A DNA stretch of 64,000 bases. It comes from CS3-C152 sp964347025. Lineage in GTDB: Archaea > Aenigmatarchaeota > Aenigmatarchaeia > QMZP01 > QMZT01. The notes below the pieces were generated by a model. That model saw nothing but the letters and a program-made list of their open reading frames with translations, was not told where the DNA came from and did not search any database. The first letter of the stretch is position 1, and every line of letters starts with the position of its first letter. Position numbers and translations under genes: made by a program. Shown here in pieces: positions 44,302 to 52,635 of the stretch. Location of the stretch: contig CAYFWU010000001.1 of assembly GCA_964347025.1 (NCBI GenBank), positions 85,747-149,746 of the forward strand. Reading direction: 5' to 3'.

Positions 44302-44643
44302 TTACAGCAATTTTAGATCTTTCGTTACATCATCAATACTTTCCTCTTCTGCCGGTCCTATGCCCAGCGAGGTGACGGTCCCAGGTTCAAGCTGTGTCCT
44401 CCCCGCGTCTCTTATCACAGCATATGGAATTCCCTTCTTCTTAACCCGTTCCTTCAGAGCCATTAATTCCTTCAAAGTCTCGGCCCTGAGAACGACCTTC
44501 TTGGAACCTTCCTCCTCCCAGAGCTTCCGTATGTTTTCATCAGCCCTCTTGTACGCCTCCAAAGAGGCATGCGCCACTTGCGCAGCGATTTTCCCCTTGT
44601 CCATTTTCAGGTCCTTCCTGACAACTATCACTTGCTTGTACAT
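44302..44643 (-). CDS. pth2: Peptidyl-tRNA hydrolase Pth2
   Basis: A 113-residue archaeal/eukaryotic-type Pth that releases tRNA from stalled peptidyl-tRNA. Clear signatures: KQVIVVRKDLKMDKGKIAAQ, VAHASLEAY, VIRDAGRTQLEPGTVTSLG and the C-terminal IGPAEEESIDDVTKDLKLL. Full length with the expected start (MYKQVIVV). Confidence 0.96.
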   Translation of the reverse strand: MYKQVIVVRKDLKMDKGKIAAQVAHASLEAYKRADENIRKLWEEEGSKKVVLRAETLKELMALKERVKKKGIPYAVIRDAGRTQLEPGTVTSLGIGPAEEESIDDVTKDLKLL

Positions 44644-44732
44644 ATTATTAGAATTAGCTAACCTTGATTATAAAAAGGCCTACCTAAAAATAAAAAAATC
44701 AAAAGAAAGACGTGGAGGGCGAATAATTCTAT

Positions 44733-45206
44733 TTAACTGACAGTTCCTGTCACAGTTCCTGTTTCAGTGAAGCCTGTCAATCCTGAATCAAGGTTATCGT
44801 ACGTTAATGTTACTGTTGCCGTGTAGGTGTTTCCTGTTGTGAACCCTGCGCAGTCTGCCTCTACCTTGAAGGTTCCACCTATACCAACTGATACTGAAGC
44901 AGAACCATCGAAGTCCGCGCCTGTACATGAGGTAGCACCTATATCTACACTAACTGCTGTAAAGTTCAGCCTGGAAGCCAGGTTGTTCTTAAGATTCAGC
45001 TCAAAGTTATCTGGCGTTGTCGCACCTAACTTCCAATCACCTGTTGCTGGTGCCCCTATGTTGGCGAATCCCGTTGCTCGGGAACCTGCGTACGTTGCCG
45101 GATTGAACACCCCAAGGGCGTACAAAGCTGCTGCCACTATTATGACGATCAAGATTGCCCAACCATATGTCATCAAATACTCCATTGCAGATTGTCCTTT
45201 CTTCAT
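44733..45206 (-). CDS. Major type IV pilin-like protein (class III signal)
   Basis: A 157-residue prepilin. The N-terminus MKKGQSAMEYLMTYGWAIL followed by IVIIVAAALYALGVF is a textbook archaeal class III signal, cut after Gly before Gln by a prepilin peptidase. The mature part is a beta-rich, Thr/Gly/Ala-rich domain with two Cys (SCTGADF, EADCAGF) likely forming a disulphide. It has its own TATA box and lies directly downstream of two FlaJ-type membrane proteins, so it is likely the main substrate of that system. Confidence 0.88.
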   Translation of the reverse strand: MKKGQSAMEYLMTYGWAILIVIIVAAALYALGVFNPATYAGSRATGFANIGAPATGDWKLGATTPDNFELNLKNNLASRLNFTAVSVDIGATSCTGADFDGSASVSVGIGGTFKVEADCAGFTTGNTYTATVTLTYDNLDSGLTGFTETGTVTGTVS

Positions 45207-45236
45207 GTTCGATCACTTTATAATTGGTATAAACTT

Positions 45237-45248
45237 GTATATATATTT
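45237..45248 (-). promoter_or_regulatory. TATA box of the major pilin gene
   Basis: The minus strand reads aaaatatatatacaag about 31-45 bases before the pilin ATG, abutting the stop of the upstream FlaJ-like gene. A separate promoter would allow the pilin to be expressed at a higher level than the assembly proteins. Confidence 0.45.
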
Positions 45249-46198
45249 TAGGCAGGCAAGAAACCGGCAAACATACTGCTTATAACCATCCTTGCTCCAA
45301 AGAAAACCAACAACGCGATTATCATGAATATTGGTATGTATTTTATTCCTCCCTTCTCCTTACCAGTATCTATAAGGCCTATTATTATCCCAGAGAAGAA
45401 TGTGGTAATTATTATCGAAACTATGGAGAATAAGAAAAGGAAATCAGGAGATACTGTAATACCAAATTTGAAGTAGGGGATGTTGCTTGAGAAGGACTCT
45501 GGAAGTGTTCCGGCAGAGGAAAATACCGTTAGAGTGGTTATGAGATAAAGAGAAAGGGCATAAAGGACTGGAGCTCCCAGTATACCGGCGAAGATTATGA
45601 ATATGCCGTACATTATTATGTTCGCTTTCACCTCCTTCTTTATTGCCTGTTTCCTTCGTATATCTATTGCATTCTCTTCAAGCAGAGCGACTAACTGCCC
45701 ACCTGATCTAGAGCCCTCGCTTATCAGTTTCACCGCCCTCTCCAAAACCTCTGATTTTATGTATTTCGGAATCTGGTTCAGGCCGTCTGCTAGGGATTTT
45801 CCCGTCATTATCTCTTTGCCTGATCTCTTTATAGCCTCTGCCAACGGCCCGAATTCACTTCTGGCTGAGAGAAGCAATGCTTTGCTTGGTATGAAACCCG
45901 ACCGTATGTTGGCTGCCGTTAGTTCCAGGGCATCAGGCAAAACGTTTTCCACAAAGTTCTTTCTCCTGTCCACCGCCAGTATGAGCCAAGCATTGAGAAG
46001 AAAGAACATGCCGCAAAAAACCCCAATGAAGACGTAAACCATGTAGGTGCCCGTAAAGAATGCGATCAACCCAGCAATTATTATGCTCACCACTAACGAG
46101 TTGGTTATGTATTTTCCAGGGGTGGTTTTCATTCCTGAATACTCTATCATTTCCCTTACCCAGTTTCTGTATCTTGGCGGAAGCAATCTGTACAACAT
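45248..46198 (-). CDS. T2SSF (FlaJ/TadC-like) pilus membrane protein
   Basis: A 316-residue platform protein. N-terminal TM pair (about 29-72), cytoplasmic T2SSF domain with LPDALELTAANIRSGFIPSK and ISEGSRSGGQLVALLEENA, then a TM region (IIMYGIFIIFAGILGAPVLY) and further TM helices to the C-terminus. It is encoded directly after the longer FlaJ-like gene (one-base gap) and before the major pilin gene. Together they form a TadB/TadC-like pair. Confidence 0.85.
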   Translation of the reverse strand: MLYRLLPPRYRNWVREMIEYSGMKTTPGKYITNSLVVSIIIAGLIAFFTGTYMVYVFIGVFCGMFFLLNAWLILAVDRRKNFVENVLPDALELTAANIRSGFIPSKALLLSARSEFGPLAEAIKRSGKEIMTGKSLADGLNQIPKYIKSEVLERAVKLISEGSRSGGQLVALLEENAIDIRRKQAIKKEVKANIIMYGIFIIFAGILGAPVLYALSLYLITTLTVFSSAGTLPESFSSNIPYFKFGITVSPDFLFLFSIVSIIITTFFSGIIIGLIDTGKEKGGIKYIPIFMIIALLVFFGARMVISSMFAGFLPA

Positions 46199-46199
46199 A

Positions 46200-47093
46200 T
46201 CAATCTATACCCACGGGCCTCCTTGATTTTATCAATCCAATAAACATGAACTGAAACATCACAAGCATTGCAATTATCCCGATCAATATGAGCTCCAGGT
46301 TTAACGTTATACCGGTAAAAGAGGCTAAAACCAAGAGAAATGTTATGCCCAACGTCGGGAAAATAACAGCAAAAAGCATGTACATGAGAGCAAGGGGGTT
46401 CAACTGAGCACCATATTTTTTGATCGAAACCCTCTGCTCCACCGCGATATTATCAACTATCTCCCGCATCGTACTCCCTATGTCAGCCCCTGATTTTAAG
46501 GCGTTAATCATCTGCCACATTACGCGCCTGAAGAAGAAGGAAGGAGTCTCCCTTGTCAGAATCTCCAGTGCATCAGCCTCTGATTTCCCTGTGTTTATTT
46601 CGTTCACGACCCTGCGGATCTCATGGGAAAGAAGACCGTAATCACTTCTTGCTATCGAGACCAGTGTGTTGTACAGAGGAACCCCTGCCCTGACCTGAAC
46701 GAGGACGTGGTGAAGCATATACGGAAGATTTTTCTCTATGTCCTTGACCTTTCTGGTTGCGGAAAGTTTTGGGTAGAAGGAAAGGAAGAGAAAGCTTGCG
46801 AATCCTATGCTGCCTCCAGCCAATAGAGATATGGATACGGCCTTGATTATTTCAGCCTTTGCAGCAATTGTCACAGCAAGTATTGCAAAGAATATGATAA
46901 TGAAATAAAATACGAACGTGAAGATCGCGATCGCCATCCATCTCCTGGGACTTATCCCAAACCCCGATTGTTCCAGTTCGAACTCCAGAGAAGGCAAAAA
47001 CTTCGAAAAGTTTTCACCAAGGCCTAGAAAGTGCTCTGATATACTCCTGACCTTATCATAAGGCAGTGGCAGGAATGGAATTTTGTTTTTCAC
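46200..47093 (-). CDS. T2SSF (FlaJ/TadB-like) pilus membrane protein
   Basis: A 297-residue platform protein. TM helices near 55-110, the T2SSF domain with LPYMLHHVLVQVRAGVPLYN and MINALKSGADIGSTMREIVD, and C-terminal TM helices (PLALMYMLFAVIFPTLGITF). It is the first gene of the three-gene pilus block 47093-44733. No secretion ATPase is in this block; the one at 6080-7576, or one outside the window, must serve it. Confidence 0.85.
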   Translation of the reverse strand: MKNKIPFLPLPYDKVRSISEHFLGLGENFSKFLPSLEFELEQSGFGISPRRWMAIAIFTFVFYFIIIFFAILAVTIAAKAEIIKAVSISLLAGGSIGFASFLFLSFYPKLSATRKVKDIEKNLPYMLHHVLVQVRAGVPLYNTLVSIARSDYGLLSHEIRRVVNEINTGKSEADALEILTRETPSFFFRRVMWQMINALKSGADIGSTMREIVDNIAVEQRVSIKKYGAQLNPLALMYMLFAVIFPTLGITFLLVLASFTGITLNLELILIGIIAMLVMFQFMFIGLIKSRRPVGID

Positions 47094-47130
47094 ATAGAAT
47101 ATTTGTTTTAGATTGAATATAAGTTTTGGG

Positions 47131-47787
47131 CTAGCCGAGTTCTAGATACAAAATCCCGTTTTTGAAATGTTTGCTGGTGACGTTGGTTTGCGGAGGTTTC
47201 GTGAGAATCTTGAAGTACGCTTTATCCCCAGCCCTCGCCTTTACCTCTATGGAATTTTCAAGCGGTTTTACCTCTATATCCTTCTCATCCCTCACGTCAG
47301 GGAGTTCAACCTCAACTACTATCCTTTCTCCTATTCTCTTGACTGATGTTTTTGGTTCCTCTGTTGTTTTTGCTCCGCTGATGGACACAGATTCTGTCAC
47401 CTCAGATTTTTCAGGCTCTCTGGTCTCCGTGATTTTTGGTTTTAGCGTTCCCAGTCTTTCTCCAAACCCAATCTTTTTTGCCTCTTCCTCTATTTCCCTT
47501 TTGTCCACATCCCCAAAGGTTTTCACAGAAACCTTTGGTTTCTTCCCTGAACTTTGGGTTATGTTTATTGAGAACCCCCTTCCCCTAATGGGTTTTCTGA
47601 AAAATGGGGAAAGATCAAAAACCTCGAAATCCCTTTCTAACATCTTGTTCATTTCCTTGAATTCTCTTTCCATCCTTGAGAACACGTCAGTGAACAAATC
47701 TCTCCTGAGACGAGACCCGCATCTCGGACAAAAATCCCACTTCTCATTAGCCTCTTTCCCACATTTCCGGCATCTCATGTTAATCAT
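47131..47787 (-). CDS. Zinc-ribbon protein with C-terminal Hsp20/CS-like domain
   Basis: A 218-residue protein. An N-terminal zinc ribbon (MRCRKCGKEANEKWDFCPRC, CxxC...CxxC) is followed by a helical segment and a low-complexity middle rich in Glu/Thr/Ser. The last ~80 residues (GERIVVEVELPDVRDEKDIE, VKPLENSIEVKARAGD) form an alpha-crystallin/CS-like beta sandwich, which in small heat shock proteins binds unfolded clients. It is probably a chaperone or adaptor. Starts at 47787 or 47778 (ATG each). Confidence 0.75.
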   Translation of the reverse strand: MINMRCRKCGKEANEKWDFCPRCGSRLRRDLFTDVFSRMEREFKEMNKMLERDFEVFDLSPFFRKPIRGRGFSINITQSSGKKPKVSVKTFGDVDKREIEEEAKKIGFGERLGTLKPKITETREPEKSEVTESVSISGAKTTEEPKTSVKRIGERIVVEVELPDVRDEKDIEVKPLENSIEVKARAGDKAYFKILTKPPQTNVTSKHFKNGILYLELG

Positions 47788-47808
47788 TTCGAAAACTTAT
47801 ATAAAAAT

Positions 47809-48291
47809 TTACTTAAGTATGTCCGCCGTTGCCGCTCCTACGGATGCGAAAAACGAAACGAAAATGAATATCCTGAAGGACCAACCAGGATCCGCTACGT
47901 GACTCATCACTCCAAAAAGCCAGAGAATGAACCATGTTACGCTGTAAGAGATCAAGAACAAAGAAACCAGCCTCTTTGGAACGTAGGCTTTACCTAATAT
48001 GGGTGCATCGAATTCCGCAATCGCCTCTTTCGCGACCTTCTGGAATTTTGTGTAATATATGATTATCGTAACGACAGCGATTGAAAGCAGAATGAAAACA
48101 ACAAGTCGCAGGGGATCGATTTCCTTTGCCAGTGTCCAGACCTCTTCTGTGACGGACAATGGTGTTGCAAGAATAACAGCTCCGAATATTTGTTGCGCAA
48201 CGTCATCCACACCGAACTTTTCCGGTTTTATTTTTTGGGCTAACGAAGTTATCCTTTCCTTTCCATTCTCCCTTATCCTCTTTATTACCAT
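47809..48291 (-). CDS. DUF2391-like integral membrane protein
   Basis: A 160-residue protein with four TM helices. The segment DDVAQQIFGAVILATPLSVT followed by EEVWTLA resembles the DUF2391 family of uncharacterised membrane proteins. The last TM ends ASVGAATADILK. The start at 48291 was preferred to the GTG at 48300 since aggtga then forms the ribosome binding site. Confidence 0.68.
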   Translation of the reverse strand: MVIKRIRENGKERITSLAQKIKPEKFGVDDVAQQIFGAVILATPLSVTEEVWTLAKEIDPLRLVVFILLSIAVVTIIIYYTKFQKVAKEAIAEFDAPILGKAYVPKRLVSLFLISYSVTWFILWLFGVMSHVADPGWSFRIFIFVSFFASVGAATADILK

Positions 48292-48399
48292 TCTGCTCAC
48301 CTATATTGGGTGGCTCAGGATTTTCGAAGTCCATTTTCTTACAACCTCAAGATTATATAGGATATTGCCCATTTAAATACTTTAAAAAGGGGGATATGA

Positions 48400-49593
48400 T
48401 CAAAAAAGTTTCCTCGCGATCTTTACCAATCTCGGTTTTTTCATTAGAATGAATCCCAGTTTCTTTAATCCGGATGCCCTTGCCAGGTTGACCAGGTCTT
48501 CTCCCTTGAGATAATTGACAAGCCAGTTCAGCTCCTCATCGGTTAAGCTTTCTATAACCTTCCTCAGTTTCAGCAGCCTTCCCATCTTCTTACCCCTGGT
48601 TTTCCACCATTTTTTGTTGTATTCGGAGAGCGTGGCTTTCGAGAAGTTTTCTAACTTCATTGCCTTTGAAATGACTTCCACTGCGATCTTCCCTGCAATA
48701 TAAGACTCTGCTATCCCACCACCATGTATTGGGTTTACCTGATGCGCGGCATCACCAACTATAATGAAGTTATCAGAGACCATATCTTCCAGAAGGCCGC
48801 CAACAGGAACACCTCCTGAGTTAACCTCTATTACAGATCCCCTATTCAGCTCTTCCCTGTTTTTAATAAAATCCTTGAGGTATTCGATTGCGTGTTTCTT
48901 AGCGAACGGCTTGCGAACGCCAATTCCCACATTCGCCGTTTTCTTCCCCTTTGGGAATATCCAGACATATCCTCCGGGAGCAATCTTGTTTCCGAAGTAC
49001 ATTTCTATCCTGTCAGGGTCGATTTTAACATTGGTCATTTCAAACTGAACAGAGGAGGCGATATCCTCCAATGCAAGCGTTGTTTTCATTCCCATCAACC
49101 TAGCGATTCTCGATTCAACTCCGTCGCAGGCAACAAGTATCTTACAACTTATTTCGAAACTCCTTCCTTCCGATCCCATCTTAACATTGACCTTTCCTCC
49201 TTCCCTTCTGATTCCCACAACCTCTGTTTTCGTCAATATCTTTGCCCCTGCTTCGGCAGCGAGCCTTGCAAGATATTTGTCAAATATCTTTCTTTCGATC
49301 ACCCAGCCCTCCGGGCCTTCAAAATCGGCCGTGATCTTCTCTCCGTTTGGCGCATAAACAGTGGCCCCCTTGATTACTCTGGAGACCCAAGACCTATCTA
49401 ACTTTATACCCATTCTCTCCAGTGAGGATTTCGACAAACCCTCTCCACACCTTACAGGCACGCCGATCTCCTGGCGTTTTTCTACGGCCAGGACGTTCAA
49501 ACCCTTTTCCCCGCAATATCTGGAAACAGACGAACCTGCAGGACCCACGCCTACAACAATCACATCATACTCCTTTTCGAGATCTTCAATCAT
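48400..49593 (-). CDS. Geranylgeranyl reductase family flavoprotein
   Basis: A 397-residue FAD-dependent enzyme that probably saturates the isoprenoid chains of archaeal membrane lipids. Seen: N-terminal FAD-binding DVIVVGVGPAGSSVSRYCGE, the family motif PVRCGEGLS, GYVWIFPKGKKTANVG and the second FAD motif IIVGDAAHQVNPIHGGGI. The C-terminus is a helical region (KGEDLVNLARASGLKKLG). Both lipid saturation and other geranylgeranyl reductions are possible for this family. Confidence 0.92.
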   Translation of the reverse strand: MIEDLEKEYDVIVVGVGPAGSSVSRYCGEKGLNVLAVEKRQEIGVPVRCGEGLSKSSLERMGIKLDRSWVSRVIKGATVYAPNGEKITADFEGPEGWVIERKIFDKYLARLAAEAGAKILTKTEVVGIRREGGKVNVKMGSEGRSFEISCKILVACDGVESRIARLMGMKTTLALEDIASSVQFEMTNVKIDPDRIEMYFGNKIAPGGYVWIFPKGKKTANVGIGVRKPFAKKHAIEYLKDFIKNREELNRGSVIEVNSGGVPVGGLLEDMVSDNFIIVGDAAHQVNPIHGGGIAESYIAGKIAVEVISKAMKLENFSKATLSEYNKKWWKTRGKKMGRLLKLRKVIESLTDEELNWLVNYLKGEDLVNLARASGLKKLGFILMKKPRLVKIARKLF

Positions 49594-49658
49594 AACCGCA
49601 CCTATAAATCTTTTTTAACGATCAATTTATTTATAATAATTACTTTAAGGGTGATTTT

Positions 49659-50120
49659 ATGTTTTTCAGAAAAAAGAGGGAGAAAGAGAAAGGGAATCTT
49701 GCATTGTTTGTTGATGGACCAAACATCATAAGGAAAGAGTTCAACATAGATCTGGATGAATTGAGGAAGATCGCTGGTAGATATGGAAGGATATTAACAG
49801 GCAAGATATTCCTTAACCAGCATGCTTCCGATAAATTAATAGAGGCCATCGCAAACCAGGGCTTTGAACCTAAGGTAGTGTTGGCAGGCGAAATGGAGTC
49901 TGATGTTGATGTAAGCGTAGCGGTGGATATAGTGAAGGCCTCTTTCAACGACAACATAGATACTATAGCGTTGGCTTCCAGGGATGCGGATTATTTGCCA
50001 GCACTCCAGTTTGCAAAGGAGAAGGGGAAAACAGTTCTGGTTATAGGAACAAAACCAGGTTTTTCCAAAGCACTGCAACATGTGGCAGATTACGTAGAAC
50101 TCCTCTCGAAAAGATTTTAA
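49659..50120 (+). CDS. NYN domain (LabA/PIN-like) putative RNase
   Basis: A 153-residue PIN-like nuclease-fold protein of the archaeal TIGR00288/NYN group. Acidic metal-site residues: LFVDGPNI (first Asp), ESDVDVSVAVDIV and LASRDADYLPALQ. The rest fits the Rossmann-like fold (VVLAGEM, KTVLVIGTKPGFSKALQHVAD). Predicted to cleave or process RNA. The start has agggtgat 8 bases upstream. Confidence 0.88.
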   Translation: MFFRKKREKEKGNLALFVDGPNIIRKEFNIDLDELRKIAGRYGRILTGKIFLNQHASDKLIEAIANQGFEPKVVLAGEMESDVDVSVAVDIVKASFNDNIDTIALASRDADYLPALQFAKEKGKTVLVIGTKPGFSKALQHVADYVELLSKRF

Positions 50121-51025
50121 ATCCCTGTAAGAAACCTGCTCTTTATCTTGACCACAAAATAAGCTCCTATCAGTATTAAGGCGCTGCCTATGAGCTGAAG
50201 GTTTGGGGCGGGCTCCCCGAGCCATAAAACTCCCGCGACAATCGAAACCACGGGCGCGAGCAAGAGAAGGGAAGCAGCCTTCGAGGCATTGATGTAACGT
50301 ATGCTCCAGTACCAGAACAGAACGTAACCGAAGAGGAAAAAGACAGAAACGAAAATATTACCCCACTGCTGCGCTGTTAACGAGAGCAGAAGATCGAACT
50401 TCCCGAACAAGAGAGCGACCCCAAAAAGAATCACACCCCCAAAAAACATCCTAGCAAAGGAAACAAAGAAATTGGTTTCTCCCTTGAGCATGACCTTTCG
50501 AGAGATCACATTCTCCAATGCCCAAAGGATTGTCGCACCTATAACGAGAGCGTCCCCCATCTGGGGGTTCATCCAGAGATCAGCGGGATTTATAGTCGCC
50601 GAGAAGATTAACACCGTTCCCAAAATCATCAGGATAAGCGCATAGATCTGCTTTCTGGGAATTTTCTCTCTGAGTAAAATGAATGCGAATACCGCAACGT
50701 ATAAAGGAAGGGTTTTGTGAAGGAAGGCAGCTCTCCCCCCGGTTGTGAATTTCAGGCCCGTGAAGAACAGAAGGAACGCGAACGCCCCACCTATCACAGC
50801 AATAAGCAAGAGGTATTTCCAGTTCATTTCCCTCATGTTCCTGTGGGAAAACCTGTTGGTCATAATCGATAAACCAAGGAAGATCACGCCTATTATCAAT
50901 GCCCTGACTGCTGTGAAAACAGTTGGATCGAGGTCAACCACGAAAATCTTGTTGACAGGAATTGCAAAACCACTTATAACTGCTGTCAGCAGAGCGAGTA
51001 TTGTTCCGAATGTTTCTTTATTCAT
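50117..51025 (-). CDS. EamA/DMT superfamily transporter
   Basis: A 302-residue ten-TM drug/metabolite transporter with the internal two-fold EamA duplication (LLTAVISGFAIPVNKIF in the first half, GDALVIGATILWALENVI in the second). Such proteins export amino acids or metabolites. Substrate unknown. It overlaps the preceding gene by 8 bases and is the last gene of the argF - hypC - unknown - eamA run. Confidence 0.88.
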   Translation of the reverse strand: MNKETFGTILALLTAVISGFAIPVNKIFVVDLDPTVFTAVRALIIGVIFLGLSIMTNRFSHRNMREMNWKYLLLIAVIGGAFAFLLFFTGLKFTTGGRAAFLHKTLPLYVAVFAFILLREKIPRKQIYALILMILGTVLIFSATINPADLWMNPQMGDALVIGATILWALENVISRKVMLKGETNFFVSFARMFFGGVILFGVALLFGKFDLLLSLTAQQWGNIFVSVFFLFGYVLFWYWSIRYINASKAASLLLLAPVVSIVAGVLWLGEPAPNLQLIGSALILIGAYFVVKIKSRFLTGI

Positions 51026-51539
51026 TCCTCCCCCTCTTCAGCATTTTATTTGCTTGGCTCTGTTTTATCTTTTCTGATATATAATCATAATGAACGCTGA
51101 CCCAGTCCTTCTTTTTCAGGCCTTCAGCAAAATCATTCCTGAAGAATTTTTCTTCCAGATTGGTTTTGACCAAAACTCTGTCAGGGTCTACCCTAAGGAT
51201 TCTACCAGGATAAACCAGGCAATCTCTTACCTTCAGGTCGGGCTTTATCTCCTTTCTCCACCTTATTGCATTCTCATGTTCCAAGAGGAAATACCTTCTG
51301 ACAACCTCGTCATCTATCTCCTCTTTCCCCATTCTTTTCGCCAGTATCGAACACATCCTTGTGGCAACCCTGAAAACCCTTTCTATGGGAATATCGATTT
51401 CCTGCCTGTTCTTCACAGAATCGTTCAGTTTTTTAAGCAACTCCGCCCTGAGCTCGCCCCTGTTGACCAAGACCTCTCCACACGGGATAGCATAGCGTAA
51501 AAACAATTCCCTGTTCTTGATCGGCAATATTCTGAACAT
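51018..51539 (-). CDS. Uncharacterised protein linked to hydrogenase maturation (DUF6390-like)
   Basis: A 173-residue protein. N-terminal RELFLRYAIPCGEVLVNRGE, a helical middle, and a C-terminal beta part (CLVYPGRILRVDPDRVLVKT) reminiscent of a HypC-type OB barrel. It starts one base after the short hypC-like gene, so the two are translationally coupled. The DUF6390 assignment is by recollection of family motifs (RYA...P near the N-terminus, PGR strand near the C-terminus) and is tentative. Confidence 0.6.
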   Translation of the reverse strand: MFRILPIKNRELFLRYAIPCGEVLVNRGELRAELLKKLNDSVKNRQEIDIPIERVFRVATRMCSILAKRMGKEEIDDEVVRRYFLLEHENAIRWRKEIKPDLKVRDCLVYPGRILRVDPDRVLVKTNLEEKFFRNDFAEGLKKKDWVSVHYDYISEKIKQSQANKMLKRGRNE

Positions 51540-51540
51540 A

Positions 51541-51699
51541 TCAAACCCTCTCTATTATAATATTGTTGAACACCAAGACTTTATCCCCACTCTTTACCTT
51601 TAAAAATTCAGAACTCACGTTCCTCTTAACCCCATCGAAGTCAACCAGGGCTTCCTTACCTTTCACATCCAATACCTTTCCTTTGAGAGCCAGACACAT
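51541..51699 (-). CDS. hypC: Short HypC-like hydrogenase maturation chaperone
   Basis: A 52-residue protein starting MCLALKGKVLDVKGKEALVD, the HypC signature with the essential Cys2, followed by FDGVKRNVSSEF and GDKVLVFNN. HypC carries the Fe(CN)2CO unit during NiFe hydrogenase assembly. It lacks the C-terminal helix of the usual 70-80-residue HypC. The true start is 51699, immediately after argF (stop at 51701); the longer frame upstream is antisense to nothing coding here but lies inside argF. Confidence 0.8.
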   Translation of the reverse strand: MCLALKGKVLDVKGKEALVDFDGVKRNVSSEFLKVKSGDKVLVFNNIIIERV

Positions 51700-51700
51700 T

Positions 51701-52615
51701 TCATTCACCCTTAAACAGATAAAGCAGCAAGGCCTTCTCTGTGTGAAGCCTGTTCTCAGCTGCATCGAAAACCATGGAATTAGGAGAGTCAATAACTTCG
51801 TCCGTTACTTCGTGACCTCTTGAGGCCGGCAAACAGTGAAGGAATATAAAACCCTGTTTTGCATGCTTCACAAGCTCGGAATTGACCTGATACCTTTTCA
51901 GATCCCTGATCCTCTTCTCCAGATCACCCCTTTCTCCCGGGGAAATCCATTTATCCGTAATTATAACATCTGCATCTTTCACCCCTTTCACAGGATCATT
52001 CTCTACCTTTATATTCCCTTTCACATATTTTCTCACGCCCTCAACAAATTCAGGATCAGGCATGTACTTCGCTTTTTTGGGGCAGACAAGATAAACATTC
52101 GCCCAGAGCTTTGAAAAACCTATCATTGTTGACCTTGCCATGTTGAATGCGCAGTCGCCTATGAACACGACCTTTAAATCTTCAATTCCTCCCTTCCTTT
52201 CAATAACTGTTAAAAGATCCGCCAAGGTTTGGCACGGATGGTGAAGATTGCTGAGCCCGTTTATTATGGGCACGCCGGCGAATTTAGCGATTTCCTCAAG
52301 ATCCTTGTGTTTATAAACCCTCGCTAGAATCGCATCTGAATATCTTTCGAGGACACGAACCGTATCTTTCAACGTCTCTTTTTCAGCGAGTTTGGTTGTC
52401 CTTGAATCAAGGAAAATCGCATGACCTCCCAGCTGGTGCATGGCGACCTCGAAGGAAACTCTCGTTCTTGTTGAGGTTTTTTCAAAAAGCATGGCAAGCG
52501 TCTTTCCCTTCAGATCACCTTCCAAATCCCCGTTTTTTACATCCTTTGCCATATCCAAAATCTTTCGTATCTCCTTCTCTGGATAATCTATCAAGGTCAG
52601 AAAATTTTTCGCCAT
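51701..52615 (-). CDS. argF: Ornithine carbamoyltransferase
   Basis: A 304-residue enzyme making citrulline from ornithine and carbamoyl phosphate. Family motifs: FEKTSTRTRVSFEVAMHQLG (carbamoyl phosphate), GLSNLHHPCQTLADLLT, and the ornithine site FLHCLPASRGHEVTDEV. It may serve arginine synthesis or, in reverse, citrulline breakdown giving carbamoyl phosphate. The start at 52615 has ggggtga upstream; a GTG at 52621 is less likely. Confidence 0.94.
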   Translation of the reverse strand: MAKNFLTLIDYPEKEIRKILDMAKDVKNGDLEGDLKGKTLAMLFEKTSTRTRVSFEVAMHQLGGHAIFLDSRTTKLAEKETLKDTVRVLERYSDAILARVYKHKDLEEIAKFAGVPIINGLSNLHHPCQTLADLLTVIERKGGIEDLKVVFIGDCAFNMARSTMIGFSKLWANVYLVCPKKAKYMPDPEFVEGVRKYVKGNIKVENDPVKGVKDADVIITDKWISPGERGDLEKRIRDLKRYQVNSELVKHAKQGFIFLHCLPASRGHEVTDEVIDSPNSMVFDAAENRLHTEKALLLYLFKGE

Positions 52616-52635
52616 ATTCACCCCAATTTTTATTA

